This document shows positions 18,539 to 26,483 of a stretch of 64,000 nt of DNA, one piece after another (the first letter of the stretch is position 1; every line of letters starts with the position of its first letter). A model generated the notes under the pieces. The model was not told the origin of the DNA and made no database searches. It saw only the letters and a list, made by a program, of their open reading frames with translations. This stretch comes from Dactylosporangium vinaceum (GTDB lineage: Bacteria; Actinomycetota; Actinomycetes; Mycobacteriales; Micromonosporaceae): assembly GCF_019904175.1 (NCBI RefSeq), contig NZ_CP061913.1, positions 3,162,001-3,226,000 of the forward strand. Reading direction: 5' to 3'. Position numbers and translations under genes: made by a program.

Positions 18539-19258
18539 TCACGCGACGGCGCTCCCGGTGCTCCCGTCGATCACGGGGCGGCCGGCGAGCGGCTGCGCCA
18601 GGTTGATCGGGAGGAGGTACACGCTTGCCGCGCCGGTGGTGACCGCCCCTGACGGCCGCGCCGACTCCGCCGGCTCAGACGACCCCGCCGGCTTGGACGA
18701 CTCCGCCGGCTTCGCCGGGGCACTCGTGTACACGGTCACGGTGACGCGGTCCGGGGCGTCCGCGACGACGACCGCGGCCGGGAACATGTCGCCGTCGATC
18801 GAGACGACCAGCCGGGTCGCCGCCCCGATGGAGCGGCCGAGCCACGGCGGTGTCTCGGACGGCTCGACCGCCTGATAGCGCAGGATCGGCACCGCCCGCA
18901 CCCCGGCCGGGGCGGCCGACTGCTGACCCACGAACGGCACGAGCGTCGCCCGCTCGGCCCCGAACGCCGCTCGCAGCGCCGGCGTGGTGTCGGGCCGGGC
19001 CGACGCGGACGGTCCCGCGACGGGCCGGTTACCGCGATCGGCCGCGTCGGCCAGCCCGTAGCCGGTGCAGACCATGGCGAGCAGCAGGAAGATGCTGGAG
19101 AACCGGGTCCACGCGTAGGCGGCGTCGCTCGGCTCATTGGCCGCCGGATCGCGGTATCGCCACGCGGTAAGCGTCCGCCATTGCGACCGCGGCGAGACGG
19201 CGCCCCAGAGCAGCAATGCGGCGAACGGGATACAGCACAGCAGCGCCCCCATGTACAT
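18539..19258 (-). CDS. DUF6199-like membrane protein
   Basis: A 239-residue protein from ATG 19258. Residues 1-62 match my recollection of the DUF6199 pattern: a first helix MYMGALLCCIPFAALLLWG, the loop SPRSQWRTLTAWRYRDPAAN, then ANEPSDAAYAWTR and a second helix FSSIFLLLAMVCTGYGLA. The remainder is predicted extracellular, with a Pro/Ser/Glu repeat (AESSKPAGSSEPAES) near the C terminus. The frame is open further upstream, but those residues are antisense to the small peptide gene and not family-like. It ends 3 bp from the convergent murD-like stop. Function unknown. Confidence 0.75.
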   Translation of the reverse strand: MYMGALLCCIPFAALLLWGAVSPRSQWRTLTAWRYRDPAANEPSDAAYAWTRFSSIFLLLAMVCTGYGLADAADRGNRPVAGPSASARPDTTPALRAAFGAERATLVPFVGQQSAAPAGVRAVPILRYQAVEPSETPPWLGRSIGAATRLVVSIDGDMFPAAVVVADAPDRVTVTVYTSAPAKPAESSKPAGSSEPAESARPSGAVTTGAASVYLLPINLAQPLAGRPVIDGSTGSAVA

Positions 19259-19367
19259 CGAGCCTAACCGCTGTGCGCAACCCTTCCTGCGCCCGGCCGG
19301 GAACTGTACAGTCGTCGCCGTCGATGCAAAGGCCGTCGCGGACGGCGGCCACCGAGAAGGGGGTGCG

Positions 19368-19499
19368 ATGCGGAAACTGATGGCGGTCCTGGCGGCGCTG
19401 GCGATGCTCGTCGTCGGACCGACCGTGGTCTGGGACCCGAACGGCAACCCGACCTGCACGACCCAGTTCACCGACGCCGGCGAGGCCCGGCCCGAGTAG
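19368..19499 (+). CDS. Small exported peptide, 43 residues
   Basis: The ORF reads MRKLMAVLAALAMLVVGPTV then a hydrophilic tail of about 23 residues with a single Cys (PTCTTQFTDAGE). The N-terminal part is a good signal peptide or membrane anchor: a basic start and about 14 hydrophobic residues. GAGAAGGGGG at 19353-19364 supplies a ribosome binding site, and a strong hairpin terminator follows at 19562. Codon use is as GC-rich as in its neighbours. I recognise no family; it could be a secreted peptide or a small membrane protein. Confidence 0.6.
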   Translation: MRKLMAVLAALAMLVVGPTVVWDPNGNPTCTTQFTDAGEARPE

Positions 19500-19561
19500 C
19501 AGCGGGGGAACGCGGGAGCGCCGCACGGCGCGGCAGGCGGATCGCCTGAACGGTGCGTGAC

Positions 19562-19593
19562 CAGAGGGCCGGGGCAACCACCCCGGCCCTCTG
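19562..19593. terminator. Strong intrinsic-type terminator hairpin
   Basis: The 13-bp arms CAGAGGGCCGGGG and CCCCGGCCCTCTG are perfectly complementary around a 6-nt loop (CAACCA). It lies between the small-peptide gene and the end of the SWIM gene, so it could serve both converging transcripts. There is no long T-tract, as is usual in actinomycetes. Confidence 0.8.
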
Positions 19594-19679
19594 TCTCCGC
19601 GGCCGTCTGTCGTCTCGCCCGCTGTCGTCCTCGCGGCCGTCTGTCGTCCCCGCCGTCGGCTATCCCTGCGCGGGGGGCG

Positions 19680-21830
19680 TCAGGCCACGGGCGTCGGCAG
19701 CCAGGACGCCTCGGCGAGGGCCCGGCCGGCGGCGTCGGTGTACGTCGCCGCGGCCAGCCAGGCCCGGGCGAACGCGGTCCCGTCGTCGTCGGCGAGGCGG
19801 CCGAAGGCGTTGCGCGGCCTGTCGTTCGCGGCCTGGATCAGGTGGTCCAGGAGCGCCGCGCCCGCCTCCAGCCGGGCCTTGCGCAGCCGGGAGGCCGGTG
19901 AGGCGGACCGCCCGGCCGGGAACGTCAGCATCACCCGGCCACCGGCGACCGCCCGCTCGACCTGCGCCGCCAGCAACTGCAGGGCCGCATCGTGTACCGC
20001 CGGCCGCCACCCCTCGTCCCCGATGTCCCCGGCCACCGGGTCGGCCCGCGACTCGACCTCGTCCCGCAACGTCCCCGCCGGGAACTGACTGGAGTGCAGC
20101 CGGTCGAAGGCCAGGTCCACGTGCCCGTCGACCCGCCAGGCCGCCGTGTCGACCGGCGCCACCGACAACGGCAGCACCGTGCCCGGCCGCCCGGGGTCGG
20201 GCCGCGCGACCATGAGCATCGCCAGACCCTCGGCCCGTCCGAGGATTCGCAGGTTCTCCCGGTAGCCGAGCGCGGCGTTGTCGGCGGCGACCCGCAGCGT
20301 GAGCGCGGTCCCGTCGGCGTGCTCGGCGAACACCGCATCGCCGTCGGTACCCCTGATCGTCACCCGCAGGAACAGCAGATCAGCCCCGGCGGTCCGCGCG
20401 GGCACCGGCACCGCCAGCGCGGCGAACGCCCGGTGCACCTGCTCGCCGACCGGCTCGTCCCACAGCTGGGCGAGCGGCTCGGCGTCCCAGCCCGCGCCGG
20501 AGGCGGTGACCGCGCGCACGCCCTTGCCGGCCCCGAGCTGCCGCGTGCCGGCCGCCGTGGCCCCGGACACGACAAGCCCGGCCCGGGTCAGTTTCCGGTG
20601 CGTGAGCGCCGTCTCGCCCATGGCCACTGTCGCGTCCCCGCCCCGCGCCGCCCGCCGGGCGTCACCCGGCATGACGTCGGCGACCATCCAGATCGTGCCG
20701 CGCCGATCGACCGCATACGTCACGACCCCCGCGTGCCCGGTCTCGGCCAGCACCGCTGTCGTGCACAGCCCGTAGAGCCGCAGGCTGCCCGCCACGGTGT
20801 ACTGCCGCCGCGCCGTCCCCAGCTCGGTGCTCCCGCCGGTCCGCAGCGTGTGCGTCACGAGCAGCAGCTCCCGCAGCCCGTCACTGAGATCGGCCAGCCG
20901 ATACTGCGGATCGTCCCCCCGGGCCGCCTGCAACAGCGTGGCCACGGTCCGCGCCGCCGCCGCCACCCGATACACCTTCGACGCCTGCGCCTCGTGCGCC
21001 GCCCGCAGCAGCCCCGCCCGCGCCACCGTCCCCGACCCGCTGACCCCACCCCCGAGCACCGCCGCGGCCGCCGCCCAGACCTGCTCCACCGCAGCCCGCT
21101 GCACCACCCCGAGCTCCCCACCACCCCTGCCCGCGCCGACCTCCTCCAGCACCGCCTCCTCCAGCACCGCCGCCCCACCCACAGCCGACCCGCCACCCGC
21201 CGGCCTATCAACAGCCGACCCGCCACCCGCCGGCCCACTACCCGCCGACCCATCCACAGCGGACCTGCCATCGGCCGACCCATCCACCACAGCCGACCGG
21301 CCATCCACCGACCTGGCACCGGCCGGCCCGTCGCCCGCCGACCTGCCGCCTGCCGCCGCGTCACCAGCGCCGCCGGGTCCGGCGCCGATCGGCTCGCCCG
21401 CGCCGCCGTGTCCCACGCGGTCGTCGCCGTCACCGCCCACGCCGTGACCGCTTGCGCCGTCACTGCTCGCCCCGTCACCGCCTGCGTTGTCACCGCCGGG
21501 CCCGGCTTCGGCGTGGTCGCGGAAAGCGGCCGGCTCGTCCGGCGAATACGTGGGCGCGTTGGCGAGGACGCCGGCCCGGTGCAGGCAGTTCGGCGCGAGC
21601 AGGCACGTGCACGTCACCGAGTCGGCGGACCGCACGTATCCGCCCTCGGCGAGCAGCGTGACGGTCGTGGCCTCGTCGACCGCGACCGTGAACCGGTCAC
21701 CGTCGCGCACAACCGCCAGCCCCGCGAAGCGCCCGGCGGCGTCGTCGAGCTTCTTGCGCAGCCGGGCCGGCAGCCCGTCGACCGCGGCGACCAGGACCGA
21801 ACCGTCGATAGGCGGCAGCGTGTCGCTCAT
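19680..21830 (-). CDS. SWIM zinc-finger protein, last gene of the yeh-like operon
   Basis: A 716-residue protein. The SWIM motif is VTCTCLLAPNCLH (CxC-x5-CxH, about residue 75), a zinc module thought to bind DNA or protein. A long Gly/Asp/Ala-rich low-complexity linker (about 95-235) follows, then a mixed alpha/beta C-terminal region of about 470 residues with no motif I know. The ATG is inside ATGA, overlapping the stop of the DUF5682-VWA gene, so translation is coupled. In E. coli the MoxR gene yehL and VWA gene yehP are linked to the SWIM gene yehQ, and the order here is comparable. Biological role unknown. Confidence 0.8.
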   Translation of the reverse strand: MSDTLPPIDGSVLVAAVDGLPARLRKKLDDAAGRFAGLAVVRDGDRFTVAVDEATTVTLLAEGGYVRSADSVTCTCLLAPNCLHRAGVLANAPTYSPDEPAAFRDHAEAGPGGDNAGGDGASSDGASGHGVGGDGDDRVGHGGAGEPIGAGPGGAGDAAAGGRSAGDGPAGARSVDGRSAVVDGSADGRSAVDGSAGSGPAGGGSAVDRPAGGGSAVGGAAVLEEAVLEEVGAGRGGGELGVVQRAAVEQVWAAAAAVLGGGVSGSGTVARAGLLRAAHEAQASKVYRVAAAARTVATLLQAARGDDPQYRLADLSDGLRELLLVTHTLRTGGSTELGTARRQYTVAGSLRLYGLCTTAVLAETGHAGVVTYAVDRRGTIWMVADVMPGDARRAARGGDATVAMGETALTHRKLTRAGLVVSGATAAGTRQLGAGKGVRAVTASGAGWDAEPLAQLWDEPVGEQVHRAFAALAVPVPARTAGADLLFLRVTIRGTDGDAVFAEHADGTALTLRVAADNAALGYRENLRILGRAEGLAMLMVARPDPGRPGTVLPLSVAPVDTAAWRVDGHVDLAFDRLHSSQFPAGTLRDEVESRADPVAGDIGDEGWRPAVHDAALQLLAAQVERAVAGGRVMLTFPAGRSASPASRLRKARLEAGAALLDHLIQAANDRPRNAFGRLADDDGTAFARAWLAAATYTDAAGRALAEASWLPTPVA
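21181..21235 (-). repeat. Low-complexity direct repeats in the SWIM protein linker
   Basis: A 25-nt sequence starting ACAGCCGACCCGCCACC occurs at 21181-21205 and 21211-21235 (30-nt period), inside a wider degenerate Gly/Ala/Asp-coding tract at about 21130-21540. It is probably replication-slippage material in a flexible linker. Confidence 0.75.
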
Positions 21831-24800
21831 GATGACCTCACCTTCTCCGCGACCCACCGGGCCAGTTCGAGCGGGCTCAGCGCGGCCACCGGCATGCCGG
21901 CCGCGACCAGCTGGGACGCCACCGAGACGGAGTACCGGGGGTGGCCGGCGTCGTCGAGGCTCGCGCACCCGAGCACTGTCACGCCCGACTCCACGAGGGC
22001 GCGGGTCTCGGCGAGCAGGCCGCTGAGCGGGTAGCCCTCCTCGAAGTCGCTGACGACCGCGACGAGGGTCCGCGACGGTACCGTGACGAGGCTCCGCGCA
22101 TGCCGAAGTCCCTTGGCGATGTGGGTGCCGCCGCCCACCTGCACCTCCAGCAGCAGGCTCAACGGGTCGCTGACCCGGTCGGTCAGGTCCACGACCTCGG
22201 TCGAGAACGCGACGAAGTGCGTGGTCAGCGCCGGCACCCCGGCCAGGATCGCCCCCGTCAGCGCCGACCAGATGATCGAGGCCTCCATCGACCCCGATAC
22301 GTCGACGACGAGCACCAGCCGCCAGTCGACGCCGCGGCGGGCCCGGGTCTTGAACACCGGCCGCTCGGGGATGACCTGCACGCGCCCGTCCGCGCCGCGC
22401 CGCGTGGTGGCCAGGTTGGCCCGCAGCGTCCGCGGCAGGTCGAGGGGTCCGCCCGGCCGGTACGTCGGCCGCGGTGTGCTGATCCCGGCCAGCGCCGGCC
22501 GCAGCCGGGTGGCCAGCCGCCGGGTGAGCTCCTCGACGATCCGCGCGACGAGGGGCCGCAGCCGCACCAGCGAGCTCTCCGGCATGCCCCCGGCGAGCGA
22601 CAGCACAGTCTGCAGCAGCTCGACCGACGGGTTCACGGCCTCCGGCTCGAGCAGCATGACCGCGTCCCGCCGCCCGCTCTCGGCCGCCCGGGCCAGGACC
22701 TCTTCGCGAATCCCGGGCCCGAACAGCGCGGACAGCTCCTCGGCCCACTCCCGCACGTTGGGGAACGGCGCCTCCCGCCCGGCCCGCCCGGCCGCCTCGG
22801 CCGCCGCGCCTTCTCCGCGCCCCTTGCCGTAGAGCTCATCGAGTGCCGTCGCATACCGCCGCGCGGCCGGCCCCATCTGCTGCTCCTGCCGCCCGAGCAG
22901 CAGCCGCCACCGATCGAGCACCGCCAGTTCCCCGGCCGCCGGCGCGTCGACCGTCAACTCCCCGGTCACCGGCTTCGCGGCCCCGGGCCGTGGCTCCGGC
23001 CCGGCTTCCCGGACCGGTTGGGCGACCGCGGGCATCAGGCCGAGCGCCTCGGTGGCGGCCCGGCCCGCGCGGTCGGCGAGCAGGCGGCGCAGCAGCGCCG
23101 CCGGGTCGGGCTCGCTGCCGTCGAAGTCGGCGCCGTCGCCGAGGCGGTCGCGCACCACGGCGAGCAGGCGCTCGCGGCCGGCCGGGCTCACCGCCTGGAA
23201 CCCGCCCCGCAGCGCGGGCAGCCGTGAGAGGAAGGCGGAGTCCGGCAGCGCCGACACCCGGTCCAGCAGCGCGTCGAGCGCGTCCGGCCCGGACTGCAGC
23301 AGGGGCTCCGCGGCCGCCAGGAGGCCGCGGAGGTGGCCCAGCAGGCGGCGGCGGGTGTCGTCGTTGACCGCCGAGTCGACCCAGGACGCGACCCGCGAGC
23401 CGAGCGCCGCCGGCTCCTCCAGGCCCAGCAGCACCTCCACCGCGCCGGCCGCGGCGGCCATGGTCGGGGTGGCGTCGGTGGTCAGGCGGCGCAGGGCGGC
23501 GGCCAGGCGCAGGCCCACGCCGGCGCTGTCGGCGCGCCGGCCCAGCGCCACGAGCGCACGGACGTCGCCGAGGTCGTCGGAGCCGGCGAGGCCGTCGACC
23601 TGCCGTACCGCCGCCGCCTCGAGCGTGGAGCCCAGCGCCTCGAGGTCGGCCAGGGCGGTGGCCGCGCCGGCCGGCAGCCCGGGGATGTGCCCGTTGCGCA
23701 GCCGGTCGAGCAGGCCCAGGGCGGCCATCAGCTCCTCGAGGGTGGCGCCCGCCGGGACGAGCTCGGCGACCTCCGCGAGGCGCTCGGCGGCCAGCTCCGG
23801 CAGCCCGCACTCGGCCGCCGCGGTCAGCCCGGCGAGAATCTGGGCCGCCGTGGGGCCCTCCGCGCCCTCCTCGCGCCGGCGCCGTTCCCGCAGCGCGCCC
23901 TCGGCCGCCTGGGCGAGGGTGACCCCGCGCATCCCGGCCACGTCGAGCATCGCCTCGGTGCCCGGCGTCCACTCGATCCGCCAGCGGGTGGTGAGCGCGT
24001 CGACGCCGCCGGCGCCCTCGACGGCGGTGTGCTCCGCGTAGGGGATCCGGCACACGCCGAGCCGGCGCAGGGCCACGTCCCGGCGCCGGTCGAGCTCGGA
24101 GCGCAGCGGGTCGAGCCGCACGTCCCTGGCCGCGGTGCCGGGCCCGGGCAGCCGCAGCTCCTCCAGCAGGGCCTCGGCCGCGGGCCGCAGCCCCGAGCGC
24201 GGCGCCCCCGGTGCGAGCGCGCCGCGGACATCGCCGACGAGCACCGACTCCATCGCCGCGGCCACGGCCCGCCCGCGCCCGAGGACCTCGCCGTGCGCGA
24301 GCACGCTCTGGAGTGCCTCGACGATCTCGCCGCGGCCGGGTGCCGGCAGCCCGCGCAGCCGGGCCAGGTCGGAGGCGAGCCGGACGACCTCGCGCGCCTC
24401 GGCCGGCCCGGCGGGGTGCCCGGCCGCCCGGACGCGGGCGCAGACCTCCACAATTGACGCCAGCGCGGCCGCCTCCACGCCCTCGGCCCGCCCGGCGGCG
24501 CCCACGACGGCCTGCTGCCACCGCGGATCCCGGATGCCGGCCGGGTAGCCGGACCGCGAATCCAGCAGCGCGAAGCTGTACGGCACGAGCGACGTCACCA
24601 CGCCCGCCGGGTCCGGCGCGGCCTCCTCGGCCGGCGCAGACTCCTCGGCCGGCGCACCGCGCAGCAGCGCCGCCGCGTGGAACGACCCGACGACCGCCGC
24701 GACCTTCCGCCCGCCGGCCGCGGCCAGGCACCGCCGCATCCAGGCCTCGCGCCGCAGGTCCAGCTCGGAGACCCCGGGCCCGGTCGCCGAGTCGGTCCGC

Positions 24801-25342
24801 ATCGCCCACCCGACAAGCAGCGCCGCCCGCCGCACCGCCTCGGGGTCGCAGCCCGGGGCCCGCGCCTCCACGACCCGGTCCCACATGTCCTCGTCCGGCC
24901 GCCCGGTCGCGGCCTGGCGCAGCGCGTCGCCGAACGACGACCGGGCGACGGCGCCGTCAACCGGGGCCACGGCGGGCGACGACCGCCAGGAACTCGACGA
25001 CAGCGGCAGGTCGCAGGGGACGACCTCGACGCCGTGCTTGGCCGCCCACCGCACCGCCACCAGCTCCGGGGAGAAGTCGGCGAACGGGTAGAACGCCGGG
25101 CCGTCGTCGGCCCCGCGCACCCCGGCCAGTGCGACCGGGGCGGCGGTTGCGGGGTCGGCCAGCCACGGCAGCCACGCGGCGAACTCGGCCGGCAGCTCCA
25201 GCAGCAGCACGTCGGGCCGGAACCGGTCGAGCAGCTCGCCGATGACGACGGACAGGGCGGGGGAGTGGTGCCTGACCCCGATCAGGAACGGCGCGGTGGA
25301 GCCGGCCAGCGCGGCCAGGGCGGCGTCAGGGCTGGAGGACAT
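21827..25342 (-). CDS. DUF5682-VWA fusion protein
   Basis: A 1171-residue protein. The N terminus (FLIGVRHHSPALSVVIGELL, then DVLLLELPAEF) is the DUF5682 signature. The middle is Leu/Ala-rich and helical. The last ~200 residues are a von Willebrand A domain with a full metal site: DVSGSMEAS (DxSxS), GGGTHIAKGL (Thr) and VVSDFEEGY (Asp). In E. coli these two parts are separate genes (yehM and yehP); here they are one polypeptide. VWA proteins partner MoxR AAA+ ATPases as substrate adaptors, and the MoxR gene lies directly upstream with a 17-bp overlap. Likely a cytosolic scaffold; no signal peptide is present. Confidence 0.85.
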   Translation of the reverse strand: MSSSPDAALAALAGSTAPFLIGVRHHSPALSVVIGELLDRFRPDVLLLELPAEFAAWLPWLADPATAAPVALAGVRGADDGPAFYPFADFSPELVAVRWAAKHGVEVVPCDLPLSSSSWRSSPAVAPVDGAVARSSFGDALRQAATGRPDEDMWDRVVEARAPGCDPEAVRRAALLVGWAMRTDSATGPGVSELDLRREAWMRRCLAAAGGRKVAAVVGSFHAAALLRGAPAEESAPAEEAAPDPAGVVTSLVPYSFALLDSRSGYPAGIRDPRWQQAVVGAAGRAEGVEAAALASIVEVCARVRAAGHPAGPAEAREVVRLASDLARLRGLPAPGRGEIVEALQSVLAHGEVLGRGRAVAAAMESVLVGDVRGALAPGAPRSGLRPAAEALLEELRLPGPGTAARDVRLDPLRSELDRRRDVALRRLGVCRIPYAEHTAVEGAGGVDALTTRWRIEWTPGTEAMLDVAGMRGVTLAQAAEGALRERRRREEGAEGPTAAQILAGLTAAAECGLPELAAERLAEVAELVPAGATLEELMAALGLLDRLRNGHIPGLPAGAATALADLEALGSTLEAAAVRQVDGLAGSDDLGDVRALVALGRRADSAGVGLRLAAALRRLTTDATPTMAAAAGAVEVLLGLEEPAALGSRVASWVDSAVNDDTRRRLLGHLRGLLAAAEPLLQSGPDALDALLDRVSALPDSAFLSRLPALRGGFQAVSPAGRERLLAVVRDRLGDGADFDGSEPDPAALLRRLLADRAGRAATEALGLMPAVAQPVREAGPEPRPGAAKPVTGELTVDAPAAGELAVLDRWRLLLGRQEQQMGPAARRYATALDELYGKGRGEGAAAEAAGRAGREAPFPNVREWAEELSALFGPGIREEVLARAAESGRRDAVMLLEPEAVNPSVELLQTVLSLAGGMPESSLVRLRPLVARIVEELTRRLATRLRPALAGISTPRPTYRPGGPLDLPRTLRANLATTRRGADGRVQVIPERPVFKTRARRGVDWRLVLVVDVSGSMEASIIWSALTGAILAGVPALTTHFVAFSTEVVDLTDRVSDPLSLLLEVQVGGGTHIAKGLRHARSLVTVPSRTLVAVVSDFEEGYPLSGLLAETRALVESGVTVLGCASLDDAGHPRYSVSVASQLVAAGMPVAALSPLELARWVAEKVRSS

Positions 25343-26483
25343 CGCGCAGTTCCCACAGCCGGCTCCACAGGCGGGCGCCCTCCTCGGCCCGGCGCCGGAC
25401 GGGCCCGTCCCAGTAGCCGAGCAGCTTCGCCCCGTCGGCCGGGTCGTCCTTGCACACGACGCCCTGCAGGTGGGCCGGCAGCAGCGAGAGCACGTCGCGG
25501 TCGCCGGGGAAGTAGGCGGCGGCCAGCCCGAGCGACGTGGCCACCGCGACCGCCTCGGCCGTGCTCATCACCGTCGAGGGCCGCTCGACCTCCCAGCCCT
25601 CGACCGAGCGCCCGCCGCGCAGATCCCGGAACGCGGTGACGAGCGCCTCGAGGACTGCCTCGTCGACCTCGAACGCGGTCTGGACCCGTTCGAGCGCGGC
25701 CCGGGCCTGCCGCCCGACGAGCGCCGTCTCCTGGGCCAGGTCGGGGATCGGGCCGACGGTCTCGAAGTTGAACCGGCGCTTGAGGGCGGCCGACATCTCC
25801 GAGACGCCGCGGTCGCGCAGGTTGGCGGTGGCGATGAGCGTGAAGCCGGGCGCGGCGTGGACCGTCGCGCCGGGGGTGCCGGAGAGCTCCGGCACCGCGA
25901 TGCGCCGATCGGACAGGATGGAGACCATCGCGTCCTGGACCTCGGGCAGGCAGCGGGTGATCTCCTCGACGCGGGCGACCTGCCCGGCCCGCATCGCGGT
26001 CAGCACCGGCGACGGCACGATGGCCTCGGGGCTGGGGCCGTTGGCCAGCAGGAGCGCGTAGTTCCAGCCGTAGCGCAGCTGGTCCTCGGTCGTGCCGGCG
26101 GTGCCCTGCACGACCAGCTCGCTGGTGCCGCAGACGGCCGCCGACAGCAGCTCCGAGAGCATCGACTTGGCCGTGCCGGGCTCGCCGACGAGCAGCAGCC
26201 CGCGCTCGCCGGCGAGGGTGACGACGCACCGCTCGACGAGGGCGCGGTCGCCGACGAACTTCCGGGCGATGGTCAGCTTCGCCGGGACGCCGTCGGGCCG
26301 CTTGCCCTTGGGCAGGGCCAGTTCGCCGTCGCTGCCGACGATGAACGTGACGACGGCCCGCGGGGTGAGCCGCCACCCGGGCGGCCGCGCCCCGCCGTCG
26401 AACGCGGCCAGGAACGCGAGCTCGGTCGCGTGGGCGTGCTCGGCCGGGTCGATCTGGCGGGGGTTGGTCACGGTGGCGGTCAT
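25326..26483 (-). CDS. MoxR-type AAA+ ATPase
   Basis: A 385-residue AAA+ protein from ATG 26483. Walker A is GEPGTAKSML. The region expected to be Walker B reads VARVEEITRCLPEVQ, with Glu-Glu where Asp-Glu is usual. Sensor 1 lies in LIATANLRDRG, and an arginine-finger stretch follows in SAALKRRFNFE. MoxR proteins act as chaperone-like remodelers with VWA partners; the VWA domain is encoded by the next gene. ATGA overlap with the upstream 1622-codon gene and 17-bp overlap with the next gene indicate tight coupling. It corresponds in context to E. coli yehL. Confidence 0.88.
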   Translation of the reverse strand: MTATVTNPRQIDPAEHAHATELAFLAAFDGGARPPGWRLTPRAVVTFIVGSDGELALPKGKRPDGVPAKLTIARKFVGDRALVERCVVTLAGERGLLLVGEPGTAKSMLSELLSAAVCGTSELVVQGTAGTTEDQLRYGWNYALLLANGPSPEAIVPSPVLTAMRAGQVARVEEITRCLPEVQDAMVSILSDRRIAVPELSGTPGATVHAAPGFTLIATANLRDRGVSEMSAALKRRFNFETVGPIPDLAQETALVGRQARAALERVQTAFEVDEAVLEALVTAFRDLRGGRSVEGWEVERPSTVMSTAEAVAVATSLGLAAAYFPGDRDVLSLLPAHLQGVVCKDDPADGAKLLGYWDGPVRRRAEEGARLWSRLWELRDVLQP

